From: Prosthecobacter vanneervenii
GTDB taxonomy: Bacteria; Verrucomicrobiota; Verrucomicrobiia; Verrucomicrobiales; Verrucomicrobiaceae
Length of the DNA: 64,000 nucleotides
Direction of reading: 5' to 3'
Assembly: GCF_014203095.1 (NCBI RefSeq)
Contig: NZ_JACHIG010000005.1
Coordinates: 434,001-498,000 of the forward strand
The position numbers and the translations under genes are program-made. The notes beneath the pieces are model-generated. The model was not told the origin of the DNA. It saw nothing but the letters and a program-made list of their open reading frames with translations, and made no database searches. Below are positions 16,724 to 25,026 of this stretch, piece after piece (position 1 is the first letter of the stretch; each line of letters starts with the position of its first letter).

Positions 16724-18388
16724 TCAGGAAGTCTGACCAACGACCAGATCCACAAAGATCACCGCCACAGGCTCTCCCGCCTTGAGCGTGACCTCCAGGC
16801 TGTTTTTGCCCGCACGCAGAAGTGACTGCGGAAGGGTCCACGCGCGCAGTTCCTCCGGCTTGCCGAGCATGGATGGGTAGTGAACGCGGAAAGGCTCCGA
16901 GACATCGTCTGTCGCTACAACGGGCTCGCCATTGAATGTGGCGGCCCACTCGCTGGCGCCGAGCGCCTTGTCCGCCTGAATTCGCACACGCGCCCCCTGC
17001 CTCCAGCCGCCGCTAGGCGGGGCGAGATCAAAAATGAACTTGGCCGCTTTGCCCACCTCGATCTTGCGCGGCACGGGCAACGGCTTCATGCCGGGAGCAC
17101 GCCAGCCCTGGGCGATGAACCAGTGCTGCGGCCCCTGCGCGAGCGCCTGGGGATCGCGCACAGCTTTCAGCGCCTCAAAAGGTGGCTCACCAAACACTCC
17201 GCGTCCCTCACCCTGGCCATGCTGGCGATAGTAGGCAAAATTGAAGAGGCTGATGCCATCGGCACCGCGTGCATAAGCCAGATGCGCGGCGGTGTGCAGG
17301 TGCTCCCGCGTCGCTCGGCGGAAGGGAAAGACATCGTAGCCTTTCAGAACTTTGTCGCCCTTCCAGATCGTGTGGCAGAGTTCAAAGTAAAGCGCCGCTC
17401 CTTTCGTCTGCGTGCGGATGGCAGCAAGATCATGCTGCTGCGTGGTGAAGTAATGCTCGGAGGCATTCACCATATCGAGGCCCGCAGCGACGAGGGCTTT
17501 CAGATCAAGTCCCAGTACATCCAGCGCGGGCAGGTGACAGGGCACACGCGCGCAGAGCCAGCGGCGCTTCCCAATCCTCGCCGTCTGATTCATCAAGGTG
17601 CGCACCTCGCGCACAAAGGCTGTCATGATGGCACGGCGCTGCTCAAGTGACGTCTCTTCAGGGCGGAAGTAGCTGTAGAAGCGAAGGAAATCGAGTTCCA
17701 GACCGTTGAGATCGTAGTTCTCACACAGTTCACGAATGAGCGCCATCTTCTGCGCACGCACCTCCGGCACAGCCCAGTTTTGAACGAGGTCGGCACCTCG
17801 CAGAGAGCCGGGCTTGAGACGGTATTCAGGATGCTCGACGTAAAATTTCGTCACACTCATGCCGATGCTGCTGCCAGGTTTGTCTCCAGGCTTGGGATCG
17901 CTGAACTCCTTGTGATGCGCATCATTCATGCGCAGCGAGATAAACGCCGCCTGCTGCTTCTGCCGACAACGGTCGATGAAGACCTGCACCACATCTCCAC
18001 CATCCAGCACAAACTGTCCGAAGGAATCGGGCTTCTGGCCGTAGCGCTGCCTGATCCATGCGTAGTGCTCCGCCAGAGGCAGCGCCTTGCTGGGCCAGAG
18101 GGGCACCATGCCCAGGCCGGGCTGCAGCAAATGCGCATCCACCAGCCCCGCCACCTCGTCCACCGTAGCCTCCAGCATCTCCGTCCGAAACGGCTCCCGT
18201 GCTCGGTGAAAAGGGCTGACGCAGGAGGTGATGTTGGTCAGGTCATTGCTGTAGAGCACGCGCGGCGCGCCACGTGGTATCTCTGCTGCTCCAGTCATCC
18301 ATGGCAGGACCGCTGCGGCCTTGAGACAATCACGCCTTGTGACGCCGGCTCTTTGAGATGGTTTTTCAAATCGGGGATTATTCTTCAT
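16724..18388 (-). CDS. Tat-exported TIM-barrel glycosidase-like protein
   Basis: From ATG 18388 the product is 554 aa. The N-terminus carries a twin-arginine-like signal (TRRDCLKAAAVLPWMTGAA, arginines 18-19), so it is probably exported folded. The body reads like a glycosyl-hydrolase-like TIM barrel (GHL10 type): ENYDLNGLELDFLRFYSYF is the characteristic strand with acidic residues, and HLAYARGADGISLFNFAYYR is a later barrel strand. A beta-rich C-terminal domain follows. I see no match to a named glycosidase and cannot assign the catalytic pair with certainty. It is upstream of the secreted FAD oxidoreductase, suggesting a joint role in extracellular polymer processing. An alternative upstream ATG (18529) would hide the export signal. 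Confidence 0.75.
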   Translation of the reverse strand: MKNNPRFEKPSQRAGVTRRDCLKAAAVLPWMTGAAEIPRGAPRVLYSNDLTNITSCVSPFHRAREPFRTEMLEATVDEVAGLVDAHLLQPGLGMVPLWPSKALPLAEHYAWIRQRYGQKPDSFGQFVLDGGDVVQVFIDRCRQKQQAAFISLRMNDAHHKEFSDPKPGDKPGSSIGMSVTKFYVEHPEYRLKPGSLRGADLVQNWAVPEVRAQKMALIRELCENYDLNGLELDFLRFYSYFRPEETSLEQRRAIMTAFVREVRTLMNQTARIGKRRWLCARVPCHLPALDVLGLDLKALVAAGLDMVNASEHYFTTQQHDLAAIRTQTKGAALYFELCHTIWKGDKVLKGYDVFPFRRATREHLHTAAHLAYARGADGISLFNFAYYRQHGQGEGRGVFGEPPFEALKAVRDPQALAQGPQHWFIAQGWRAPGMKPLPVPRKIEVGKAAKFIFDLAPPSGGWRQGARVRIQADKALGASEWAATFNGEPVVATDDVSEPFRVHYPSMLGKPEELRAWTLPQSLLRAGKNSLEVTLKAGEPVAVIFVDLVVGQTS

Positions 18389-18477
18389 GCAGCTGCAATG
18401 GCGTCGTCTCTGGTCTTTTCCGAATGTCTTTGGCACGACACAGATTGCAACCTCTCTGCTGCGGGCAGCCATCAAAC

Positions 18478-18510
18478 AAAAAAACAGCCACCTCATACGC
18501 TGAGATGGCT
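18478..18510 (-). terminator. Rho-independent terminator of reductase operon
   Basis: Read on the minus strand, AGCCATCTCA and TGAGGTGGCT form a 10-bp stem with one G-U pair and a 5-base loop (18486-18510), followed by G and seven T (18478-18484). It lies 28 bp after the aldo/keto reductase stop. Confidence 0.82.
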
Positions 18511-18538
18511 GCCACATGGAATCTATCAATGCCCTGGC

Positions 18539-19573
18539 TTACTTCGTCGGAAACGGGTTCCTCTCGTCAAAGCCCGCCTGATGCCAGTAGGGGTAGATCT
18601 TTGGCTTGTCGCTGGCGGCGTCCAGTTTGGCCACCTGCTCGGCTGTGAGGTTCCAGCCCACGGCACCGAGGTTTTGGCGTAGCTGCTCCTCATTGCGCGC
18701 GCCAATAATAAGCGAGGAAACGGTAGGCCGCTGGAGCAGCCAGTTCAGCGCCACCTGTGGCACGGTCTTGCCGGTTTCGGCGGCCACTTCATCCAGGGCA
18801 TCCACTACTTTGTAGAGGTATTCATCATCCACCTGAGGTCCTGCTGAGGCGCTAAGTTTGTGGTTCAGGCGGCTCGTCTCTGGGCGTGGCTGATTGCGGC
18901 GGATCTTGCCTGTCAGGCGGCCCCAGCCGAGCGGGCTCCAGACGACCGCGCCAACTTTCTGGTCCAGTCCCAGCGGCATCAGCTCCCACTCATACTCACG
19001 ACCGATCAGCGAGTAGTAGGTCTGATTGGCCACATACTTCGTCAGACCAAACTTGTCGGCATGCGCCAGAGATTTCATGAGATGCCAGCCGGAGAAGTTT
19101 GAGACGCCGATGTAGCGGATCTTTCCTGCACGCACGAGATCGTCCAGGGTACCGACGACCTCCTCCACTGGAGTCATGGCATCAAAGCCGTGAAGTTGAT
19201 AGAGGTCGATGTAGTCGGTCCCCAGGCGCTTCAGGCTGCCCTCCACGGAGCGGATGAGATGCCAGCGGGAGGAGCCGACGTTATTCGGCCCCTCGCCAAA
19301 GCGGAAGGTGCCCTTGGTGGAGATGAGCACCTGGTCGCGACGACCTTTGATGGCCTGCCCCAGAATCTCCTCCGCCAGACCATTCGAATAAATGTCTGCT
19401 GAATCAAACATCGTCAGCCCATGCTCCAGGCAGATGTCGATGAGGCGGGAGGCTTCCGCGACATCAGACGCGCCCCATTCTTTGAAGAATTCCGTGCCGC
19501 CGCCAAAGGTGCCGGTGCCGAGAGTGAGAGCCGGCACTTTGAAGCCGGAGCCGCCGAGTTGTCTGTATTCCAT
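18539..19573 (-). CDS. Aldo/keto reductase
   Basis: NADPH-dependent reductase of 344 aa from ATG 19573. The catalytic tetrad is visible: D57 (FDSADIY), Y62, K87 (ISTKG) and H128 (LYQLHGFD). The GVSNFSGWH, WSPLGWGRLTGK and IIGARNEEQL segments are standard for the YajO/Tas-like branch, the last one contacting NADPH. It reduces aldehydes or ketones in the cytoplasm; the real substrate is unknown. An upstream in-frame ATG (19729) lies inside the neighbouring gene and gives an unrelated extension, so it is rejected. The gene is third in an operon with two flavin oxidoreductases (37 bp after the LLM gene) and is followed by a clear terminator. Confidence 0.9.
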   Translation of the reverse strand: MEYRQLGGSGFKVPALTLGTGTFGGGTEFFKEWGASDVAEASRLIDICLEHGLTMFDSADIYSNGLAEEILGQAIKGRRDQVLISTKGTFRFGEGPNNVGSSRWHLIRSVEGSLKRLGTDYIDLYQLHGFDAMTPVEEVVGTLDDLVRAGKIRYIGVSNFSGWHLMKSLAHADKFGLTKYVANQTYYSLIGREYEWELMPLGLDQKVGAVVWSPLGWGRLTGKIRRNQPRPETSRLNHKLSASAGPQVDDEYLYKVVDALDEVAAETGKTVPQVALNWLLQRPTVSSLIIGARNEEQLRQNLGAVGWNLTAEQVAKLDAASDKPKIYPYWHQAGFDERNPFPTK

Positions 19574-19610
19574 AGGTGTGTGAGTTTGGGGTGAAAAGGA
19601 GCCAAGAAGC

Positions 19611-20630
19611 TTATGAATTGAACTGCCGCAGTTCTTTAAAAACGCCCGCTGCAATCTCAAACGAGCGCAGCCTGGCCTGCTGATCGTAAATGTGCGCGGT
19701 GGCGATGATCTCATCAGCCCCCGTGTCATTGAGCAGCATCTCGATCTGTCGTCGGAAAGCGGCCGGTCCGCCTATGGCAGAGCAGCGTGTCATGCGGTCC
19801 ACCTGCGCAGCCTCCGTGGGAGTCCACAGACGCCCCATGTCATCCACAGGCGGCTGGAGCTGTCGCGGTCTACCGCGCACGAGATTGAGAAACACCTGCT
19901 GCAATGAGGTAAATAGTCTCCGTGCCTCCTCATCTGTATCTGCAGCAAAGATGTTCACGCCGATCATCACATGTGGCTTTTCCAGCACCTTGGAGGGCTG
20001 AAAATGGCTGCGGTAGATGTCCAGCGCCTGATGCAGCAGCTCCGGCGCAAAATGAGAGGCAAAAGCAAACGGCAGCCCCAGCTCCGCTGCCAGCGTGGCG
20101 CTGAAGGTGCTGCTGCCGAGAAGGTAAAGAGGCACATTCAGCCCCTGACCTGGCACAGCCTGCACTCTCTGCCCCGGCACCGGTGGGCCTAGAAAGCCCA
20201 GCAGTTCCTGCACATCCGCCGGGAAGGTATCGCCACTGCTGCCGAGACCGCGCCTTAGCGCGCGGGCAGTGAGTTGATCCCCGCCCGGCGCACGACCAAG
20301 CCCGAGATCAATGCGGCCGGGATATAACGACTCCAGGGTGCCAAACTGCTCGGCAATCACCAGCGGCGCGTGATTAGGCAGCATGATGCCGCCGGAGCCC
20401 ACGCGGATGGTGGATGTGCCGCCTGCAATGTGCCCGATGACCACCGACGTGGCCGCGCTGGCCACACCGGGGATGTTGTGATGCTCCGCCACCCAGTAGC
20501 GGTGATAGCCCAACTTTTCCGTATGCTGCGCCAGACTCAGCGAGTGGCGAAAGGACTGCGCCGCAGTCTCTCCCTCCAGTATCGGGGAAAGATCCAGCAC
20601 GGAGTAAAGGAGGCCGTCATGCGCATTCAT
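19611..20630 (-). CDS. LLM-class flavin-dependent oxidoreductase (luciferase-like)
   Basis: Protein of 339 aa in the bacterial luciferase-like family, FMN- or F420-type TIM-barrel enzymes. Landmarks are [19 protein letters not shown] at the N-terminus, [20 protein letters not shown] (the EHH segment common to YhbW/MsnO8-like proteins), [21 protein letters not shown], and [16 protein letters not shown]. Length is typical. It overlaps the old yellow enzyme gene by 4 bp (ATGA), so translation is probably coupled. Together with the old yellow enzyme and aldo/keto reductase it forms a three-oxidoreductase operon. Substrate unknown. Confidence 0.9.
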   Translation of the reverse strand: MNAHDGLLYSVLDLSPILEGETAAQSFRHSLSLAQHTEKLGYHRYWVAEHHNIPGVASAATSVVIGHIAGGTSTIRVGSGGIMLPNHAPLVIAEQFGTLESLYPGRIDLGLGRAPGGDQLTARALRRGLGSSGDTFPADVQELLGFLGPPVPGQRVQAVPGQGLNVPLYLLGSSTFSATLAAELGLPFAFASHFAPELLHQALDIYRSHFQPSKVLEKPHVMIGVNIFAADTDEEARRLFTSLQQVFLNLVRGRPRQLQPPVDDMGRLWTPTEAAQVDRMTRCSAIGGPAAFRRQIEMLLNDTGADEIIATAHIYDQQARLRSFEIAAGVFKELRQFNS

Positions 20631-21676
20631 AACGCAGGGTAATCGGTGTAGCCTTTGGCCCCGTCTCCATAAAAGGTGGAGGGATCAGGAGAGTTCAGGG
20701 CGGCACCTGAAGCAAAGCGTTTCGGGAGGTCGGGATTGGCCAGGAAGGGCACCCCAAAGGCCACGGCATCTGCATCTCCAGCAGCAAGGATCGCATTCCC
20801 AGACTCCAGAGTGAACTTCTCGTTGGCCACATACACGCCGCCAAAGGCCTTCTTGAGCGCTGGGCCGATGCTGTCGGGTGCCTGATGCTCACGCGCCGCG
20901 ATGAAGGCGATCTTGCGACGGCCAAGCTCACGCGCTACATAGCCAAAAGTTTCCAGAGGGTTCGCATCGCCCATGTCGTGCGCATCTCCTCGCGGCGCCA
21001 GGTGCATACCCACACGGTCAGCGCCCCAGACGGAGATCACCGCATCTGCGACCTCCAGCATCAGCCGCGCACGGTTTTCCACTGTGCCGCCGTACTCATC
21101 CGTGCGCAGATTAGTCTTGGACTGAAGAAACTGATCCAGCAGGTAACCATTCGCACCGTGGATCTCGACACCGTCGAACCCGGCTAGCTTTGCGTTTTCA
21201 GCGCCTTTGCGGAAAGCTTCGACGATGCCCGGGATTTCGGCGAGTTCCAAAGCACGCGGTGTTACAAAAGGCTTCTCAGGCCGCACCAGGCTCACATGCC
21301 CTGCGGCTGCGATGGCACTGGGGGCCACAGGCAGAGCGCCATTCAGGAACATTGGGTCCGAAATACGCCCCACATGCCAGAGCTGGAGAAAAATGCGCCC
21401 TCCGGCCTCATGCACGGCCTGGGTCACGAGCTTCCAGCCAGTCACCTGCTCCTCCGACCAGATGCCAGGTGTATTTGCATAACCGACGCCCATTGGGGTC
21501 ACAGAGGTGGCCTCGGTGAGGATGAGTCCAGCGCCAGCACGCTGGCGGTAGTACTCGGCCATGAGGGAGTTCGGCACACGCTGCTGCCCGGCTCGTGCAC
21601 GGGTCAGAGGGGCCAGGAAAATGCGGTTGGCAAGGGTCAGAGAGCCGAGCTGGAGGGGGTCAAAGAGAGTAGGCAT
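20627..21676 (-). CDS. Old yellow enzyme family ene-reductase (NemA-like)
   Basis: FMN-dependent alkene reductase of 349 aa. It begins with [26 protein letters not shown] (T25 near the flavin), has [12 protein letters not shown], and the substrate-binding pair H173/N176 in [15 protein letters not shown], followed by [16 protein letters not shown]. It ends [13 protein letters not shown], as in N-ethylmaleimide reductases. Such enzymes reduce electrophilic enones, quinones, maleimides and nitro compounds. It is the first gene of an operon with two other reductases and is divergent from a cysteine-containing ArsR-type regulator, with an inverted repeat in the shared promoter region. This fits an electrophile-inducible detoxification unit (inference). 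Confidence 0.92.
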   Translation of the reverse strand: MPTLFDPLQLGSLTLANRIFLAPLTRARAGQQRVPNSLMAEYYRQRAGAGLILTEATSVTPMGVGYANTPGIWSEEQVTGWKLVTQAVHEAGGRIFLQLWHVGRISDPMFLNGALPVAPSAIAAAGHVSLVRPEKPFVTPRALELAEIPGIVEAFRKGAENAKLAGFDGVEIHGANGYLLDQFLQSKTNLRTDEYGGTVENRARLMLEVADAVISVWGADRVGMHLAPRGDAHDMGDANPLETFGYVARELGRRKIAFIAAREHQAPDSIGPALKKAFGGVYVANEKFTLESGNAILAAGDADAVAFGVPFLANPDLPKRFASGAALNSPDPSTFYGDGAKGYTDYPAL

Positions 21677-21691
21677 AAACAGTTAGTTCCT

Positions 21692-21712
21692 TTGTTCATA
21701 AATACCGAACAA
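21692..21712. promoter_or_regulatory. Candidate ArsR-type operator
   Basis: Perfect inverted repeat TTGTTC (21692-21697) and GAACAA (21707-21712) with a 9-bp spacer, in the AT-rich gap between the old yellow enzyme start (21676) and the regulator. A second related half-site, TTGAAC, follows at 21721. Position only 16 bp upstream of the first reductase codon suits repression. Confidence 0.5.
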
Positions 21713-21827
21713 TAGAATTATTGAACTGCAAGTGAAATTAATGTAGCTTCCGCACATCAGACCCCTCCACCATCCTCCAGCCGAAAGTTTCACCGTCGCG
21801 GGCATCCTTCATGCCCTGTCAGACCCG

Positions 21828-22088
21828 GTGCGTCTCAGCATTGTAGCCGAGCTGCGCAAGGCCGAGGAGGGCCTGAACTGCGTGGAAACCACCGGACGTC
21901 TGAAGTGCACCATGCCCAAGTCCACCTGCTCTCAGCACTACCGTATTTTGCGCGAGTCCGGCATCATCCACAGCGAGCGCCGTGGCGTGGAGCTCACCAG
22001 CAAGGTGCGCCGGAAAGAGCTGGATAGCCGCTTTCCTGGCCTGCTGGACGCCATTCTCAAAGCATGGCGGCGTGAGCACGGAGAGTGA
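21828..22088 (+). CDS. ArsR-type winged-helix regulator (start uncertain)
   Basis: From GTG 21828 the product is 86 aa. It has a winged helix: KSTCSQHYRILRESGIIHSE is the recognition-helix region and RRGVELTSKVRRKELDSRFPG the wing. The frame stays open upstream to TAG 21744 and reads HHPPAESFTVAGILHALSDP immediately before VRLSIV, which is exactly how full-length ArsR-like relatives begin. The real protein is therefore probably about 110 aa. No ATG, TTG or GTG is available there; ATC 21756 or CTG 21816 are the only near-start codons. Three cysteines (C18, C27, C34 in this numbering), one of them in the recognition helix, suggest thiol sensing. Divergent from the reductase operon. Confidence 0.8.
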   Translation: MRLSIVAELRKAEEGLNCVETTGRLKCTMPKSTCSQHYRILRESGIIHSERRGVELTSKVRRKELDSRFPGLLDAILKAWRREHGE

Positions 22089-22096
22089 GCCCCGCT

Positions 22097-22771
22097 CTAT
22101 TCACCACACTCTGGCTCAGCCAGCGGCTCCTGCCTGAACTCACCGTCTCGTGAAGCCTGCCAGCAAACGTTTGCCTCCACATCCAGGCAGGTGAGCCACC
22201 CGCCGCCGTAAGCGTAGGTGTCGATGCAAACGGCATGTCCACAATTCAACGGTCTGCCGCTTTTCTGAGCTGAGTGGCCGCAGATCATGCGTCGTCCGGA
22301 AACATGCGGATGCTTTGCACTGAAGTGCGCCCAAAGCAGCGTCTTCTCAGACTGCTCAGCCATCGGCAGCTCCGGCACGACATTCGCATGGACAAAAAAA
22401 TCATTCGCCTCCTCGTGATAAAGCGCCGTGGATTCTAGAAAATTCCAGTGCACATCCGGAATGTCCGCAAAAGTAGTGGCAGCATAGGAGTCCAGCGTTT
22501 CGGTGCCGCCATAGGTAAGCCACTTGGACAGAAAAGAACTGTCATCACGTGCCCGCAACATCATCACCTCATGGTTTCCTCGCAGCGTCACCAGCCGACA
22601 GCGGTTCCGCAGCTCCAGCAGATGCTCAATGACTGCATGCGTGGCTGGCCCGCGATTAACGTAGTCCCCCAGAGTCACCACCGTGTCTGAGGCGTCAAAC
22701 TTCAGCTCCTGGTCCAGACGCCGCAGGGCATCGGCACAGCCATGAATGTCTCCAATGGCAAACAACCGCAT
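22097..22771 (-). CDS. PPP-family metallophosphatase (Ser/Thr phosphatase-like)
   Basis: Protein of 224 aa with the calcineurin-like metal-binding motifs in order: GDIHG (7-11), GDYVNRG (35-41; usually GDxVDRG, so the Asp is Asn here) and GNHE (65-68), then a later conserved His in ICGHSA. This matches the bacteriophage-lambda-type PPP family of small protein phosphatases or diadenosine tetraphosphatase-like enzymes. The Asp-to-Asn change in the second motif is tolerated in several bacterial members but might alter activity. It is cytoplasmic, with no signal peptide. It converges on the regulator gene (8 bp between stops), and an inverted repeat lies just upstream of its start. Confidence 0.88.
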   Translation of the reverse strand: MRLFAIGDIHGCADALRRLDQELKFDASDTVVTLGDYVNRGPATHAVIEHLLELRNRCRLVTLRGNHEVMMLRARDDSSFLSKWLTYGGTETLDSYAATTFADIPDVHWNFLESTALYHEEANDFFVHANVVPELPMAEQSEKTLLWAHFSAKHPHVSGRRMICGHSAQKSGRPLNCGHAVCIDTYAYGGGWLTCLDVEANVCWQASRDGEFRQEPLAEPECGE

Positions 22772-22791
22772 GATGAATAAGTTAAGGAGTT

Positions 22792-22840
22792 CATGAACGG
22801 GAGAAAGACAGCTTTGTCAGCCGGTTTTTCACCGTTCATG
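22792..22840. repeat. Inverted repeat upstream of phosphatase gene
   Basis: Arms CATGAACGG (22792-22800) and CCGTTCATG (22832-22840), 9 bp each and perfect, separated by 31 bp, 20 bp upstream of the phosphatase start. On the plus strand it is followed by TTTTCTCGTTT. It could be a leader hairpin or operator; nothing else is seen in this 153-bp gap. Confidence 0.3.
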
Positions 22841-22924
22841 TTTTCTCGTTTGGTCTTCAGCATAGGGGTACCTCCGAGCCACTCTCGAAATACACTTCGC
22901 GGATTGTGAGGCGCTGCCTTGCCC

Positions 22925-24130
22925 TCACTGGGCAGCCGTGAGCCACTCCAGATTGAAGCGGGCCAAAGTCAGGCGACCTCCGGCAAAGTGGGCCAGCACA
23001 GAGCCGTCACCGCTGCGGCCGTAGAAGCAGAGGATGGTACCACTCTTGGTCACCGCGATGTCTGAGTACATGCTCGGCCCAGGTTCGATGGACTTGCTCA
23101 CCGGCCAGGTCTGGCCCTCGTCGCGGCTGAGCTTCACGCTGACATTTTTGCGGTCGCGGTTTTTGCCGGGTTCTGCTTTGCCTTTTGCTTTCTCCAGATT
23201 GTGCGGATTGGAGAAAAGAATGAGGCTTTGTCCGTCGTGATCGTAGCGCACAATACCGCCCATGCAGATGGGCTCCAGCAGCGCGTCATCAAACTTTGGC
23301 GTGCTCCAGCCTGTGGCACCATCCTTGCTGATCGTGATGAGGCGACGGTGCGCCTTGGACTCACTGCGCACATTCAGCATGACGCTGCCGTCGTTAAGTT
23401 CGACGGCCACGGTTTCATTCGGATTGATCCACTCTTCTGTGCAGGGCACGGCGATATCGCCAGCCTTCCAGGTTTTGCCCTGGTCATCGCTGTAGATGGT
23501 GGCGGTGACACTGGGGCGATGTGCGTTTCCACCCGTGCCGGTGGAAAGCCACACAGGGACAACGAGACGGCCGCTCTTGAGCTGGATGCTGTGGTCCGGC
23601 CCGGTGGCCAGCACCTTCCAGTCATAGTCTTTCTTGAAGGCGTCAAAGGCGGCTGTGATCTCGACGGGCTTGCTCCAGGTGAGACCATCGTCCACGCTGT
23701 GCTGGTAGAAGCAGCGCTCGTACTCCAGGCAGAAGAGCATGTGCACCGTACCGTCTTTGTCAGAGATGAGCACAGGGTTGTTGTAGGTCACGTCATTGGG
23801 ATCAACGTTCTTCATTTTGAGCGCGAAAGGGTTTTTCTCCTTTGGTCCCTCCACATTGGCAATACTTTGAGGTGAACTCCAGGTCTTGCCTTCATCCGTG
23901 CTGCGACGGAGCAGGATGCGGATGTCATCCCAGTCGCTGACACCGGCGGCACGTTTACGCGCCTCACACCAGGTCAGCACCGTGCCCTTGGCTGTCACTA
24001 CAATTCCGGGAATGTGATAGAGCTGATAGGCGGGATTGTCTCCGACGATGAAAAGATCCTGTTTTTCGATGAAGGGTTCGGCGGCAGCGAGCGTGCTGCA
24101 AAGCAGCAGGAGTGAGGCGAGATGTTTCAT
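22925..24130 (-). CDS. Secreted sialidase-like BNR-repeat protein
   Basis: From ATG 24130 it is 401 aa with a signal peptide (MKHLASLLLLCSTLAAA). It has four clear Asp boxes (S-x-D-x-G-x-T-W: STDEGKTW, SVDDGLTW, SDDQGKTW, SRDEGQTW) of a six-bladed propeller. Family segments WINPNETVAVELNDGSVMLN and CFYGRSGDG match exo-alpha-sialidase relatives. The N-terminal RIP motif, which supplies the first arginine of the sialidase triad, reads YHIPGIV here (Arg to His), so true sialidase activity is uncertain; another glycan may be the target. The first in-frame ATG (24238) lies inside the preceding gene and is rejected. It follows the RraA-like gene by 61 bp, so the two are probably co-transcribed. Confidence 0.85.
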   Translation of the reverse strand: MKHLASLLLLCSTLAAAEPFIEKQDLFIVGDNPAYQLYHIPGIVVTAKGTVLTWCEARKRAAGVSDWDDIRILLRRSTDEGKTWSSPQSIANVEGPKEKNPFALKMKNVDPNDVTYNNPVLISDKDGTVHMLFCLEYERCFYQHSVDDGLTWSKPVEITAAFDAFKKDYDWKVLATGPDHSIQLKSGRLVVPVWLSTGTGGNAHRPSVTATIYSDDQGKTWKAGDIAVPCTEEWINPNETVAVELNDGSVMLNVRSESKAHRRLITISKDGATGWSTPKFDDALLEPICMGGIVRYDHDGQSLILFSNPHNLEKAKGKAEPGKNRDRKNVSVKLSRDEGQTWPVSKSIEPGPSMYSDIAVTKSGTILCFYGRSGDGSVLAHFAGGRLTLARFNLEWLTAAQ

Positions 24131-24191
24131 GGTTGTCATGGTTAGGTGGCTGTATGGTAAAGGATCACAGTTTGCGGGTCTCAGAGGGCGG

Positions 24192-24935
24192 CTACCACTC
24201 CCCTTCCCGCTGGAATTTGGCCCTGGCGTTTTTGCCAAACTGCGCGCCAGCGGCGGCCAGATTGGCCAGAACCTCGTCGCTGCTCAAACCCGCACTGCCA
24301 CGTGCAGCAGGGATGACGGTCTGGCATTCATTGGCATCCATGAAGCGTGAGGCTTCGAGGATCTGCGGCTGCGCCTCAGGCTCAATCACGAGGAAGCCGT
24401 GCTTGTCGGCATGAATCAAGTCACCGGGGTTGACCTTGCGCCCAAAAACTTCCACTTCGCAGTTCCAGCGCACGGGATGCACATGCGCATGGCCCACGCA
24501 CATGCGGCGTGCCAGGGCTTTGAACCCTGCATTGTTCATTTCATCCACATCACGGATCGCACCGTCAACGATGGTGCCCACGCAACCCAGTGCGCGGTGC
24601 ATGTTGCTGTTCACCTCGCCCCAGAAGGAGCCGATGGTGCGCGGCTTGTCGAGATCCTGCACACAGACGATCTTGGGCCCGGGGATACTGGCCACGTAGC
24701 GGCGGTACTCATTCCAGGCGTTCGCGTTGGCCTCGCGGTGCGCCTTGTTGCTCGGCTCCACCACCACGGTGACGGCGTAGCCAACCATCGGCCCCATCTG
24801 CGGCATGAAGTCGCGGACTTCTTCCAGGTTGAAGCCGTCGGCCGCAGGATCGCGCTTGGTGATCTGCTCCCAGCCATTGTAGATGGTGGGTGTGTTCCAG
24901 CGCTTGAGTTGGAGGAGTTCGGAATGAGGAAGCAT
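24192..24935 (-). CDS. RraA-like family protein (aldolase/regulator fold)
   Basis: Protein of 247 aa with the RraA/HMG-aldolase core. GEVNSNMHRALGCVGTIVDGAIRDVDEM holds the glycine loop and the IRD residues that bind metal and substrate in the 4-hydroxy-4-methyl-2-oxoglutarate aldolase branch. VNPGDLIHADKHGFLVIEPE is the second family block. RraA-like proteins outside the true RNase E regulators are usually aldolases or decarboxylases of sugar-acid or aromatic-acid breakdown. Here it lies upstream of a secreted sialidase-like enzyme and is divergent from a sugar-type regulator, so an intracellular step of sugar-acid use is the better guess. The name menaquinone methyltransferase, sometimes attached to this family, is a misannotation. 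Confidence 0.85.
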   Translation of the reverse strand: MLPHSELLQLKRWNTPTIYNGWEQITKRDPAADGFNLEEVRDFMPQMGPMVGYAVTVVVEPSNKAHREANANAWNEYRRYVASIPGPKIVCVQDLDKPRTIGSFWGEVNSNMHRALGCVGTIVDGAIRDVDEMNNAGFKALARRMCVGHAHVHPVRWNCEVEVFGRKVNPGDLIHADKHGFLVIEPEAQPQILEASRFMDANECQTVIPAARGSAGLSSDEVLANLAAAGAQFGKNARAKFQREGEW

Positions 24936-24983
24936 GAGGATGAAGGTTGGCCCTTCATGAACGCAGCGGCACGCGAATTCTCT

Positions 24984-25004
24984 GTGGTCATTTCAGCTGA
25001 CCAC
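24984..25004. promoter_or_regulatory. Candidate operator of GntR/LacI-type regulator
   Basis: Perfect inverted repeat GTGGTCA (24984-24990) and TGACCAC (24998-25004) with a 7-bp spacer. It lies in the 91-bp gap between the divergent RraA-like gene and the regulator, 22 bp before the regulator ATG. This is the expected place for autoregulation and control of the minus-strand genes. Confidence 0.6.
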
Positions 25005-25026
25005 GGCATCATGTAACACTCCTGCC

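Noticed and set aside
22911..22935. GCTGCC/GGCAGC hairpin at the end of the sialidase-like gene as a terminator
   Set aside because: Only 6 bp with a long loop and no T-tract on the minus strand.
24192..24935. Demethylmenaquinone methyltransferase (MenG)
   Set aside because: An old misannotation of the RraA family; there is no methyltransferase motif, but there are RraA/aldolase blocks.
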